Source of the DNA: Amycolatopsis cihanbeyliensis | GTDB lineage: Bacteria > Actinomycetota > Actinomycetes > Mycobacteriales > Pseudonocardiaceae | DNA: 64,000 nucleotides | Assembly: GCF_006715045.1 (NCBI RefSeq) | Contig: NZ_VFML01000001.1 | Span: 5,366,001-5,430,000 of the forward strand | Reading direction: 5' to 3' | Shown: piece after piece, positions 35,731 through 44,241 of the stretch | Numbering within the stretch: position 1 is the first letter of the stretch | How the letters are laid out: every line of letters begins with the position of its first letter | The notes under the pieces: generated by a model | Told to the model about the DNA's origin: nothing | What the model saw: only the letters and a program-made list of their open reading frames with translations | The model's database searches: none | Position numbers and translations under genes: made by a program

Positions 35731-36897
35731 GTGGGAATGACGGCGACACTCCTCACCGAGATCGGCGAGCTCACCACCAACGACCCGGAGCTGGGTAGGC
35801 GCGGGGACGCCGCGCTGGTGCTGCAGGGCGAGCGGGTGGTGTGGGTCGGCGAGCGCGCCGCCGCGCCGCCGGCCGACGAGTCGGTCAACATGGCGGGCCG
35901 GGCGGTGTTGCCCGGCTGGGTGGACAGCCACACCCACCTGGTGTTCGCCGGGGACCGCACCGCCGAGTTCGAGGCGCGGATGGCGGGCGAGCCGTACCGC
36001 GCGGGCGGGATCGCGGTCACCGTGGAGGCCACCAGGGCCGCCTCCGACGAGGCGCTGGCGCAGAACCTGCGCAGCCACGTCGACGAGGCCGCGCGGCAGG
36101 GCACCACCTGCCTGGAGACCAAGACCGGGTACGGGCTCGACGTCGCCAACGAGGAGCGCTGCGCCCGGATCGCCGTCGAGGTCGCCGACGAGGTGACCTA
36201 CCTCGGCGCGCACCTCGTCCCTCCCGGCTCCGACCCGGAGTCCTATGTGGACCTGGTGTGCGGGAAGATGCTCGAGGTGGTCCGGCCGCACGTGCGCTGG
36301 GGCGATGTGTTCTGCGAGGAGGGCGCCTTCGACGGGGAGCAGACCGACCGGCTGCTGCGGGCCATGGCCGGGCAGGGCCTCGGCCTGCGGGTGCACGGTA
36401 ACCAGCTCGGTGCGGGGCCCGGGGTCCAGCTCGCGGTGCGGCACGGTGCGGCCAGCGTGGACCACTGCACGTACCTGACCGAGGCCGATGTGGCGGCGCT
36501 GGCCGGTTCGGACACCGTGGCCACCCTGCTGCCGGCCTGCGACCTCTCCACCCGGCAGCCGCCAGCGCCCGCGCGCAGGCTGCTGGACGCGGGCGCGACG
36601 ATCGCGCTGGCCAGCAACGCCAACCCGGGCAGCTCCTACACCACCTCGATGGCGTTCTGCGTCGCCACCGCCGTGCTGCAGATGGGCCTCTCGGTGGACG
36701 AGGCGGTGTGGGCGGCCACCGCGGGCGGGGCACGGGCACTGCGCAGGGACACCGGCGACGGCGCGGTCGGCGTCATCCGGCCCGGAGCCCGCGCCGACCT
36801 GCATGTCCTGGACGCCCCCTCGGCCACGCACCTCGCCTACCGCCCCGGCGTCCCGCTCACCTGGGCCGTCTGGCGCCGCGGTCTCCGCCAACGCTGA
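35731..36897 (+). CDS. hutI: Imidazolonepropionase
   Basis: HutI opens imidazolonepropionate to formimidoylglutamate, the substrate of HutF. The 388-aa amidohydrolase shows VDSHTHLVFAGDR (metal), ETKTGYGLD, VHGNQLG (third ligand) and ASNANPGSSYTTSM near the active-site aspartate region. GTG 35731 is taken as start with GGGA eight bases upstream; ATG 35737 is equally possible. It is the last gene of the hut operon, although it acts third in the pathway. Confidence 0.94.
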   Translation: MGMTATLLTEIGELTTNDPELGRRGDAALVLQGERVVWVGERAAAPPADESVNMAGRAVLPGWVDSHTHLVFAGDRTAEFEARMAGEPYRAGGIAVTVEATRAASDEALAQNLRSHVDEAARQGTTCLETKTGYGLDVANEERCARIAVEVADEVTYLGAHLVPPGSDPESYVDLVCGKMLEVVRPHVRWGDVFCEEGAFDGEQTDRLLRAMAGQGLGLRVHGNQLGAGPGVQLAVRHGAASVDHCTYLTEADVAALAGSDTVATLLPACDLSTRQPPAPARRLLDAGATIALASNANPGSSYTTSMAFCVATAVLQMGLSVDEAVWAATAGGARALRRDTGDGAVGVIRPGARADLHVLDAPSATHLAYRPGVPLTWAVWRRGLRQR

Positions 36898-37049
36898 GCT
36901 TCTTGTTCCTCAACGCGCGACACGATCGGCTCGGCGGGGCTTGGACTCCGCCCGGACCGGTGCCTCCGCAGGGGAGACGCCCCGCCTCGCCGCTCGTGGG
37001 CTGCTTGCCGCTGAGCACAGTGGCGCGGAGCGCATCCGTTTGGGTGGTG

Positions 37050-37076
37050 GTGGGAGACGGGCGGGCGTTCTCCCAC
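37050..37076. terminator. Hairpin between hutI and the convergent operon
   Basis: GTGGGAG / CTCCCAC arms with a 13-base loop lie between hutI (ends 36897) and the leftward gene ending at 37101. The arms are short, so confidence is moderate. Confidence 0.45.
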
Positions 37077-37100
37077 TCACCATGAGCAGCTATCCCCAGT

Positions 37101-37883
37101 TCAGGAACAGGCTCGGAGGGGGATCCCCAGCGCACGGGCTTGCGCGACAGCCCGCGCGCGGAGGTCCGGTTCGAGGGCGTCCACGGCGGCGGTGAGCCGG
37201 TTCCCTGCCGCTTCGCCGAGGTGGCTGAGCAGGTCAAGGGCCGAGGGCCACAGGTCGTGCTCGGCGGCTGCCCGCGCCAGCCCGGCGAAGCGCTCCGGTG
37301 GGAGCAGCCCGATCACGTGGTCGATCCGGTCCTTCTCGTCGATCACGAAGGCGATCCGCAGCAGCGCGGCGTCCGGGATCCTCGCCAGGCTCGCCGACAC
37401 CGCGGGCGCGGGCAGGTGACCGACGAACCGCCCGAGCGTGATCCAGTCCTCGCGGCCTGCCAGTTCCCCGGCGACCTCGGCCACGGTCGGCGCCGGAATC
37501 CCGGAGATGATCTCGCTCGCCCGCCGTGGATCCAGCTCGGCGGCCACGTCGGCGAGGAAACCGGGGGAGAGGCGACGTGCCACGTCCACCCCGCGCGGCA
37601 CGTCCACCAGCCCGGCCACCCTGGCGCACAGCGCGGGCCCGAAGACCCGCTCGGCGATCCTGGCCAGCACCGCACCCGGCAGCAGCCTGCTGGCCACGGC
37701 CATCCGCCGCAACGCACCCAGGTTGCTGTCGAACAGCAGGTCCGTGGCCCGCTCGCGGAGCAGCCGCAGGTCCTCCGGAGGCACCCGCTCGAGGAAGTCG
37801 AACCGTTCCGGCGGCGCCTTGAGCAGCCGGGACAGCTTCAGCACCTCGGCCTGTGCGGCCAGCTCGTCCAGCCCGTCGCTCAC
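37101..37883 (-). CDS. Uncharacterised alpha-helical repeat protein
   Basis: This is a 260-aa protein built of short helical repeats (FDFLERVPPEDLRLLRERA, LAARIPDAALLRIAFVIDEKDRIDHVIGLLPPERFAGL, GREDWITLGRFVGHLP), reminiscent of the superhelical N-domain of MgtE-like proteins but without membrane segments. GTG 37883 overlaps the stop of the small upstream gene by 4 bp. There are no catalytic motifs; a scaffold or regulatory role is possible. I do not recognise a named family. Confidence 0.65.
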   Translation of the reverse strand: MSDGLDELAAQAEVLKLSRLLKAPPERFDFLERVPPEDLRLLRERATDLLFDSNLGALRRMAVASRLLPGAVLARIAERVFGPALCARVAGLVDVPRGVDVARRLSPGFLADVAAELDPRRASEIISGIPAPTVAEVAGELAGREDWITLGRFVGHLPAPAVSASLARIPDAALLRIAFVIDEKDRIDHVIGLLPPERFAGLARAAAEHDLWPSALDLLSHLGEAAGNRLTAAVDALEPDLRARAVAQARALGIPLRACS

Positions 37884-38092
37884 AACCCCACCGCCTTGCG
37901 CACGGCTGTCCGCAGCAGCGCGGGAACGTATTTCAGTGACTCTTCGGCCGTCGTGGCCAGCTCCGCCGCCTGCCGCTCGCGGGCGGCCCGCAGCGCCTCG
38001 GCGAGCGCCTGCTGGTGCTCCTCGTCCAGCGCGGCGATGCCGTCCGGAAGGGGACCGAGTTGCTCGGCCAGCGGCCGGGTGGGGCCTGCCAT
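37880..38092 (-). CDS. Small uncharacterised helical protein
   Basis: The 70-aa product starts at ATG 38092 with an excellent GGAGGTG five bases upstream. It is mainly one long charged helix (ALDEEHQQALAEALRAARERQAAELATTAEESL) with a hydrophobic-basic end (YVPALLRTAVRKAVGL). It overlaps the next gene by 4 bp, so the two products probably act together. No known domain is evident. Confidence 0.65.
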   Translation of the reverse strand: MAGPTRPLAEQLGPLPDGIAALDEEHQQALAEALRAARERQAAELATTAEESLKYVPALLRTAVRKAVGL

Positions 38093-38180
38093 GGTGCACC
38101 TCCGTCGGTGTCGGCCGGGACGATCTCGATCATCATGCCGCACCGCCGCGCCCGCATGCCGAAGGTCTACCGTGCGAGGT

Positions 38181-38894
38181 ATGGCGCAGGAGATACAGAC
38201 ATCGACGATCACCGTGCACGAGCTGAACGCGTACCTGGCCCGCCCGGTGGGCGGTAGCGAGCGCGGCATGCTGCTGCTGCCGATGGTCACCGGCATCGGC
38301 GAGCAGGTGCGGGAGTTCGCGGCCGACCTGGCCGGCGCCGGGATCACGGCCCTGTCCTGGGACCCCTGGCACGGGCCGAGCACGGACGACACCCCGCGCG
38401 AGCGGTTGATGGAGCTGATGAACGAGCTGGACGACGAGGTGGCGCTGGCCGAGGCGGGGCAGCTGCTCGAGTACCTGTTCGGCGAGCTCGGGGTGACCAG
38501 GGCCGGCGTGATCGGCTGGTGTCTCGGCGGCAGGCTGGCACTGATCCTCGGTGGGCGCGAGCGGCGGCTGGCCAACGTGGTCGCCTACCACCCCACGGTC
38601 CCCGCGACCCCGGCGCCGAACCACACCCTCGACGCGGTCGAGCACACCCGGCGGATCACCGCTCCGGCGATGATGCTGTACCCGACCGCGGACACGCTCG
38701 TGCCGTGGGAGAGCTTCGCCCGGCTCCAGGAGGCGCTACAGTCCCGGGACACCGGCGCCGGCATCGTGCACACCTACCCGGGGGCCGAGCACGGGTTCAG
38801 TGACCGGTCCCGGCACGGCAACGAGGTCAACGCGACCGCGTATGCCGTCTCCTGGCCGCAGGTGCTCGAGTTCGTGCGGGCCACCACCGGCTGA
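38181..38894 (+). CDS. Dienelactone hydrolase family protein
   Basis: This alpha/beta-hydrolase (237 aa) has the cysteine nucleophile elbow GWCLGG (Cys near residue 114), an aspartate in PTADTLVPW and a histidine in AEHGF, the Cys-Asp-His triad of dienelactone hydrolases. It is cytoplasmic and acts on lactones or esters; the substrate is unknown. It diverges from the 70-aa protein gene and stands alone before the sensor kinase. Confidence 0.85.
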   Translation: MAQEIQTSTITVHELNAYLARPVGGSERGMLLLPMVTGIGEQVREFAADLAGAGITALSWDPWHGPSTDDTPRERLMELMNELDDEVALAEAGQLLEYLFGELGVTRAGVIGWCLGGRLALILGGRERRLANVVAYHPTVPATPAPNHTLDAVEHTRRITAPAMMLYPTADTLVPWESFARLQEALQSRDTGAGIVHTYPGAEHGFSDRSRHGNEVNATAYAVSWPQVLEFVRATTG

Positions 38895-38969
38895 GCCCTC
38901 GTTGCGCGGGTTCACGGCGTTGACTTTGGTCAGTGTCGCCGCCCGGCACGCGCCTTGTAGCGTCGTGAC

Positions 38970-40550
38970 ATGCGGAAATGGCGGCACGCGGCGGCCGTGC
39001 TGCTCGGCGCGGCCGCCTGGGTGGTGATCTGCGCGCTGGTCGTGTACGAGACCCGGCGCAACCCCACCCCGTGGGAGTTGATCGGCGGGCTGGCCTGCAC
39101 CACGGTGGCCCTGGCCGCGTTGCGCCGCCTGCCGCTGGTCGCGCTCGCCGTGGCGGCGGCATCGAGCTTCGCGGTGCTGCCGAACTACTTCGGCCGGTTC
39201 CCGGTGTGGCCGGTGCTGCTGATGCTCACCATCGGCTACCTCGCCGGCCGCCGGATGGAGCACCCCCGCCCCGCGCTGCTCACCTTCGCCGGGATCGCCG
39301 TGGCCGGGTTGCCGGCGGCGTTCCTGCTGTCCGGCAACGGCCTCGGTAACTGGGTGACCCTGGTGCTGACCCTGCTGTTCGCGGTGCTCGTGCCCTGGCA
39401 TCTCGGCCGGTACGTCCGGCTGCGGGCGGCGTTCGCCGACGACGGCTGGGAGCGGGCGGTACGGCTGGAGGCGCGGCAGCGGGCCACCGCCGAGCAGGCG
39501 CGGCTACGGGAACGCGCCCGGATCGCCAACGACATGCACGACTCGCTCGGGCACGAGCTGAGCCTGATCGCGCTGCGGGCGGCCGCCCTCGAGGTGGACG
39601 CCGGGCTCGGTGAACGCCAGCGCGGGGCCGCGGGCGACCTGCGGGAGAGCGCGGCCACCGCGACCGAGCGGCTGCGCGAGATCATCGGGGTGCTGCGCGA
39701 GGGCGCGGAACCGTCGACCCGGCCCGCGGGGGAGAGCACGGCCGAACTGGTCGAGCGGGCCGTCGCCTCGGGGATGCGCATCGAGTCCACCCTGGACGAG
39801 GCGGATGGGACACCGCCGATGGTGGACCGGGCCGTGCACCGGATCGTGCAGGAGTCACTGACCAATGTGGCCAAGCACGCCCCGGGAGCTCGGGTGCGGG
39901 TCACGGTCGAACGCGGGGACACGGCCACCACGGTGCTGGTCGGCAACGGTCCGCCGGCCGCGGAGCCGGGGCAGCACGGTTCGCCGGGCCCATCCGGGCG
40001 GTACGGGCTCGCCGGCCTGCGGGAGCGGGTCCGGCTGGTCGGCGGCACCCTGCACGCCGGCCCGGCCGGAGCCGGCTTCGAGGTCCACGCCGACCTGCCG
40101 CACGACACCGCACCCGGGAACGAAGCCGCCGAAGCGGCCGCACCGGCGCCGGAGGAGTCCGAGTCGGCCCGCAGGCACGTCGAGGCCCGCCGCGCGGCCC
40201 GGTCGACCCTGTTGCAGGCGGTGGCGATTCCCACGGCCGCCCTCATCGTGACCTTCGCGGTCAGCGCGGTGTACTACCTGAACAACTGGTACTCCTCCGC
40301 GCTCTCCGCGGAGGAGTACGCGGGCCTGCGCGTCGGGCAGACCCGGTCGACGATGGCGCTGCCGGATCGGGAGCGCGCGGAGCGGCCGGTCGTGCCCGAG
40401 CCTGCGTCCCCGCCCGGCGTGCGCTGCGAGTACTACGGCACCGACGCTTCCCTGCTCGGCACCAGCGGGGATGTCTACCGGCTGTGCTTCTCCGGCGGGC
40501 TGCTGGTTGCCAAGCGATTGCTCGAGAACGAACAGGGGGAGAGCGGTTGA
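38970..40550 (+). CDS. Sensor histidine kinase with extra C-terminal membrane and outer domain
   Basis: This is a DesK/NarX-like kinase (526 aa). About five N-terminal membrane segments (residues 5-150) lead to a HisKA_3 dimerisation helix with phospho-accepting His190 in NDMHDSLGHEL, and an ATPase domain (HRIVQESLTNVAKHAPGA; GLAGLRERV). Unusually, after the ATPase there is an acidic linker, a further membrane helix (about 412-440, VAIPTAALIVTFAVSAVYYL), and an outer tail of about 85 residues with two cysteines (VRCEYYG, YRLCFSGG). The response regulator gene overlaps its stop (TTGA), so they form a pair. Confidence 0.88.
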   Translation: MRKWRHAAAVLLGAAAWVVICALVVYETRRNPTPWELIGGLACTTVALAALRRLPLVALAVAAASSFAVLPNYFGRFPVWPVLLMLTIGYLAGRRMEHPRPALLTFAGIAVAGLPAAFLLSGNGLGNWVTLVLTLLFAVLVPWHLGRYVRLRAAFADDGWERAVRLEARQRATAEQARLRERARIANDMHDSLGHELSLIALRAAALEVDAGLGERQRGAAGDLRESAATATERLREIIGVLREGAEPSTRPAGESTAELVERAVASGMRIESTLDEADGTPPMVDRAVHRIVQESLTNVAKHAPGARVRVTVERGDTATTVLVGNGPPAAEPGQHGSPGPSGRYGLAGLRERVRLVGGTLHAGPAGAGFEVHADLPHDTAPGNEAAEAAAPAPEESESARRHVEARRAARSTLLQAVAIPTAALIVTFAVSAVYYLNNWYSSALSAEEYAGLRVGQTRSTMALPDRERAERPVVPEPASPPGVRCEYYGTDASLLGTSGDVYRLCFSGGLLVAKRLLENEQGESG

Positions 40551-41209
40551 TCCGGGTACTGCTCGCCGACGACGAGGCGATGGTGCGGGCGGGGGTGAGC
40601 GCGATCCTGGCCACCGACCAGGAGATCGAGGTGGTCGCCGAGGCCGGGGACGGCAGCGCCGCGGTGGAACAGGTGCGGCTCACCAGGCCGGATGTCGCGT
40701 TGCTGGACATCAGGATGCCCAAGCTGGACGGGCTGGCCGCCGCGGCCGAGATCCGCAAGGTGCATCCACGCACCGCCGTGCTCGTGCTGACCACCTTCGG
40801 CGAGGACGCCTACATCGCGCGGGCGCTGGGCGAGGGGGCGAGCGGCTTCCTGCTCAAGTCCGGGGACCCGCGCGAGCTGCTGGCCGGCGTGCACGCGGTC
40901 GCGGACGGTGCGGCGTTCCTCTCACCCAAGGTGGCGCAGCGGGTGATCACGCACCTTGCCGGCGGTCGGCTCGCCCAGGGCGCGGCGGCGAGGGAGCGGA
41001 TCGCCGTGCTCACCGAACGCGAGCGCGAGGTGCTGGCGCTGGTCGGGTCCGGGTTGTCCAATGCGGACATCGCGGGCCGGTTGCACGTCGTGGAGGGCAC
41101 GGTCAAGGCGTACATGAGCGCGATACTGAACCGGCTGGAGGTGCGGAACCGGGTGCAGGCCGCGATCGTCGCCTACGAGGCCGGGCTGGTCCCACGGGCA
41201 CCTCACTGA
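40547..41209 (+). CDS. NarL/LuxR-family response regulator
   Basis: This is the partner response regulator (220 aa) of the overlapping kinase. The receiver domain shows Asp8-Asp9, phospho-acceptor Asp54 in LLDIRMPKLDG and Lys in FLLKSGDP. The LuxR helix-turn-helix holds LTEREREVLALVGSGLSNADIAGRL and VEGTVKAYMSAIL. A TTG start at 40547 is supported by AGGGGGAG and by the 4-bp overlap with the kinase stop. Targets are not visible in the window. Confidence 0.92.
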   Translation: MIRVLLADDEAMVRAGVSAILATDQEIEVVAEAGDGSAAVEQVRLTRPDVALLDIRMPKLDGLAAAAEIRKVHPRTAVLVLTTFGEDAYIARALGEGASGFLLKSGDPRELLAGVHAVADGAAFLSPKVAQRVITHLAGGRLAQGAAARERIAVLTEREREVLALVGSGLSNADIAGRLHVVEGTVKAYMSAILNRLEVRNRVQAAIVAYEAGLVPRAPH

Positions 41210-41233
41210 AGTGGTCACCGACGGAGAGGCGAT

Positions 41234-42055
41234 ATGAGTTCCACCGACTTCGGGAGTTACCGCGCGGACGCCCGTCCCGGCCTCGCGCCCGGCAGCACCG
41301 GGGAGCCGCCGGGCACCTTGTTCGCCGCCCTGTACGGGGAGCCGGCACGGCGGCCCGAGGCCGGGTCCGAGGACACCGAGGACGCGTACAGCCTGTTCTA
41401 CCAGCGCTCGGTGGCGATGGGCTGGCTTGCCGAGGTGGGGCCCGCCGGCTTCTGGGGCATGAACGACGCCGGTCAGGAGCATCCGGATGCCGCACCCGCA
41501 CCGTTCACCTGGTTCCAGGTAGGGCTCGAGCGGGTGCCGCCCGGCATGCCACTGCCGGTGCAGCCGTTCCTGTGCTGCGCGGGCGAGGTGGCGGCCCGGC
41601 TCGGCGTCGCGCGGCCGGACACGGTGCAACTGCTGTTACCCGTCCAGAGCCTGGCGGCCTCGGCACGAGCGAAGGCTCCGAGTTCCCTGCTGCACACCGC
41701 GGGCTGGTTCGCGGGCCGCTCCCCGCGGACCCGGATCCGAGCCACGCTGGACAGTGGCCGGGCCCCCACCGTCCCCGCCGCCGCGCCGGCGATGCACACC
41801 TGGATGCGGTCCCTCGAGCAGGAGGTCGTCACCTGGGACTCGTACCCTTCGACCGGTCACGAGCCACTGGCCGCGACGGTCCCGTTCCACGACGCCTTCT
41901 GGAACGGGCCACCCGGCAACCGGGTGACCTTCGAGGGCACGGTCGCGGAGTGGTCCCCGGACGCACTGGGCTGGGTGGCCGCGCTCCTCGCCGAGGGCGC
42001 CGCCCGGAACGGCGTGACCACCCCGGTGGTGCTCACCGCAGGGCGGGCCGCCTGA
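41234..42055 (+). CDS. Uncharacterised actinobacterial protein
   Basis: The 273-aa product has no signal peptide or membrane helix. It contains aromatic-rich patches (YSLFYQRSVAMGWLAEVGPAG, FTWFQVGLERVPPGMPLPVQ, MHTWMRSLEQEVVTWDSYP) and a late FEGTVAEWSPDALGWVAALLAEG. GGAGAGGCGAT stands before the ATG. It follows the response regulator by about 25 bases and could be co-transcribed. I do not recognise a family or motif that would suggest activity. Confidence 0.6.
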   Translation: MSSTDFGSYRADARPGLAPGSTGEPPGTLFAALYGEPARRPEAGSEDTEDAYSLFYQRSVAMGWLAEVGPAGFWGMNDAGQEHPDAAPAPFTWFQVGLERVPPGMPLPVQPFLCCAGEVAARLGVARPDTVQLLLPVQSLAASARAKAPSSLLHTAGWFAGRSPRTRIRATLDSGRAPTVPAAAPAMHTWMRSLEQEVVTWDSYPSTGHEPLAATVPFHDAFWNGPPGNRVTFEGTVAEWSPDALGWVAALLAEGAARNGVTTPVVLTAGRAA

Positions 42056-42112
42056 GCCGGCACGAGCCTGTTACCGGGCCGCGTTCGCCGGTGCCGTACC
42101 CGCGCGGGCAGA

Positions 42113-42940
42113 ATGCCGCACATGTCTTCGGCCCGACGAGCCCGCCGCCGTGTCAGCTTCGTCGACCTGGCCATGCTCGCGCTCGCGATCTTCTCGGTCG
42201 GGCTGCTCGGGTATGTCACCTTCGCCGCGGTCTCCGACCGGACGGCGCACCTGGTGTTCATCATCGACACCTCGATCTGCGGGGTGTTCGCCGTGGAGTT
42301 CATCTGGCGCTGGCGAAGGGCCCGCTGGGAGAAGCGGTTCCCGCTGCGCAACTGGTACGAGATCCTCGGGATGATCCCGATCGCGCACCCGGCGCTGCGC
42401 GGGTTCCGGCTGTTGCGGATCGTGGTCGTCCTCTTGCGGCTCGCCCGCACCGCGGACCGGACCTTCGGCGAGCAGTTCACCCAGCGCCTGGTCGAGCGCA
42501 TGTCCCGGCCGATCGTGCTGGCGATCAAGAAACCGATCACGGTCGCCGTGCTGGACGAGGTGGTGAAGGTGCTGGAGACCGGGAACTACCCGGAGAACCT
42601 GGCCCGGTCCCTGGACGAGAACCGCGCGATGCTGCAGGCGATCGTCACCGAGAAACTCAAGAACGACCCGCAGGCCGGGCGGTTGTCCAGGATGCCGTTC
42701 CACGACGAGATCGTCCGGTCGGTGGTGGACACGGCGATGCGGGTGACCCTCGAGGTGCTCACCGACCCGCGGATCGACGAGTTCTTCGCCCACGTGGTGC
42801 GGGAGAACCGCGAGCAGATCCGCACGGCGGTGGTGCTGGGTCTGCACGAGCAGGACGACGAGGAGCTCGCCGCGCAGTTGCCCACCCACCCCCAGCGGGA
42901 ACGGCACGGTGGAGGCGGACCCGAGGTCACCGCTCGGTGA
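42113..42940 (+). CDS. Voltage-sensor-like membrane protein without pore domain
   Basis: The 275-aa protein begins with four hydrophobic segments matching an S1-S4 voltage-sensor module: VDLAMLALAIFSVGLLGYV, LVFIIDTSICGVFAVEFIWRW, NWYEILGMIPI and the arginine-bearing FRLLRIVVVLLRLART. A pore loop and S5-S6 are absent. The remaining 160 residues are soluble and rich in charged helices (VVKVLETGNYPENLARSLDENRAML). Potassium-channel family annotation is common for this type, but the protein seems to be a sensor-only module. ATG 42113 or 42122 is possible. Confidence 0.7.
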   Translation: MPHMSSARRARRRVSFVDLAMLALAIFSVGLLGYVTFAAVSDRTAHLVFIIDTSICGVFAVEFIWRWRRARWEKRFPLRNWYEILGMIPIAHPALRGFRLLRIVVVLLRLARTADRTFGEQFTQRLVERMSRPIVLAIKKPITVAVLDEVVKVLETGNYPENLARSLDENRAMLQAIVTEKLKNDPQAGRLSRMPFHDEIVRSVVDTAMRVTLEVLTDPRIDEFFAHVVRENREQIRTAVVLGLHEQDDEELAAQLPTHPQRERHGGGGPEVTAR

Positions 42941-43754
42941 GCTCGGGTGGATCCGGCAACCGGTAGCCGGAGGGGCCGATGTTGTGCTCCAGCGAGTCCA
43001 GCCAGGCGCCGGTGCCGATCATCTTCTCGATGGCCTCGTTGACCGCCGACCTGGCGCCGGTGTCCCCCTTGCGCAGCCCCACCCCGTAGCGTTCGGTGGA
43101 GAATCGCTTGCCGACCACCTCGAGCAGTTCAGGGTGCTCGGCGGCGTAGCCCGCGAGGATCACCGCGTCGGTGGTGACCGCGTCCACCTGCCCGGCCAGC
43201 AGCGCGGTGACGCAGTCCCGGTAGCGGGGGTACTCGACCAGCTCCACCGCTCGTGCGAACCGGTCGCGGACCTGCTGGGCCGAGGTGGATCCGGTGACCG
43301 AGCAGAGCTTGCGCCCGTTCAGCGTGTCCGGGCCGGTGATACCCGCCGAGGGGTGTCGCACCAGCAGGTCCTGGCCGGTCTCGAAGTACGGCCCGGCGAA
43401 GGTGACCTTCTCCTTGCGGTCCTCGGTGATCGAGTAGGCGGCGACGACCAGGTCGACCCGCCCGGAGGTGAGATCGTCCTCCCTGGTCGCCGAGGTGGTC
43501 TCGCGCCAGGTGATGCCGGGACGTTCCACCCCCAGCTCGCCCGCGAGGTAGGTCGCGACGTCGACATCGAAGCCGACGAACCTGCCGTCTATCGTGCGTT
43601 CGGAAAGGCCGGGCTGGTCGAAACGGATGCCGATGGTGAGCCGCTCGCTGTCGTTGATCTCCGCCAGCAGCGAGCCGGGCTCGGCGTCCGATCCGGACAC
43701 GCAGGCCGTGGCCAGCACCGTGGCCAGCACGATCGTCGGCCGGTCCAGCCGCAT
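42927..43754 (-). CDS. Solute-binding lipoprotein, amino-acid ABC type (GluB-like)
   Basis: This is an extracytoplasmic binding protein (275 aa). A short signal peptide ends in the lipobox LATAC, so it is anchored by lipid. The body shows the SBP_bac_3 pattern: LTIGIRFDQPGL, GFDVDVATYLAGELGV, VDLVVAAYSITEDRKEKVTFAGPYF and LCSVTGSTS. It would bind polar amino acids such as glutamate. ATG 43754 is preferred because GGGGGTG stands five bases upstream. No permease or ATPase gene is adjacent, so it is an orphan binding protein. It overlaps the convergent gene by 14 bases. Confidence 0.85.
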   Translation of the reverse strand: MRLDRPTIVLATVLATACVSGSDAEPGSLLAEINDSERLTIGIRFDQPGLSERTIDGRFVGFDVDVATYLAGELGVERPGITWRETTSATREDDLTSGRVDLVVAAYSITEDRKEKVTFAGPYFETGQDLLVRHPSAGITGPDTLNGRKLCSVTGSTSAQQVRDRFARAVELVEYPRYRDCVTALLAGQVDAVTTDAVILAGYAAEHPELLEVVGKRFSTERYGVGLRKGDTGARSAVNEAIEKMIGTGAWLDSLEHNIGPSGYRLPDPPELTER

Positions 43755-43899
43755 GGACACCCCCTGGAACGTGACGGGTAAGCCTGGGTTGATTCCACCC
43801 CACCGGGTACTGCTGGTGGTTTAGTCTCAGGGTCAGGGCGGAGGAGGGGAACCACCCGCGAGGTCGGCGCGTCGCACTTCGGGCGATCGAGGAGGGAAC

Positions 43900-44241
43900 G
43901 TGGACGGGACACCACACAGGGGCTTCCACGTCGAGGAAGGGGCGTACGAGACCTACGCGCGCAACCTCGATCCGGTGGGGGACGAGGTGCGGGGAGCGGG
44001 CAGCAAGCACCTCGAGCCGAACACGGACCTGGACGGTGACGGGTTCTCCGCGATGGGTGGCGAGTCCGGTTTCACCGGGGCGTATGTCGGCCGGATGCGG
44101 GCCTTGCAGGATCGGATCGGCAAGCTGGGCGGCGCCTGGCAGCAGATGGGGGACGCGGCAAGGCGGACAAGGGCGAACTACGACGGCGTCGAGGCCGAGC
44201 ACGAGGCGACGATGGGCCGGATCGGTAGGGAGCTCGGATGA
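43900..44241 (+). CDS. EspC-like / ESX-type secreted small protein
   Basis: This is a 113-aa protein predicted to be a helical hairpin: an N-terminal helix (GAYETYARNLDPVGDEVRG), a loop with Asp/Gly, and a C-terminal helix (IGKLGGAWQQMGDAARRTRANYDG). Its features are those of EspC (PF10824)-like substrates of type VII secretion, which lack a cleavable signal. GGAGGG precedes the GTG start. It overlaps the NlpC/P60 gene by 4 bp and may be its secretion partner. Core type VII genes are not in the window. Confidence 0.65.
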   Translation: MDGTPHRGFHVEEGAYETYARNLDPVGDEVRGAGSKHLEPNTDLDGDGFSAMGGESGFTGAYVGRMRALQDRIGKLGGAWQQMGDAARRTRANYDGVEAEHEATMGRIGRELG

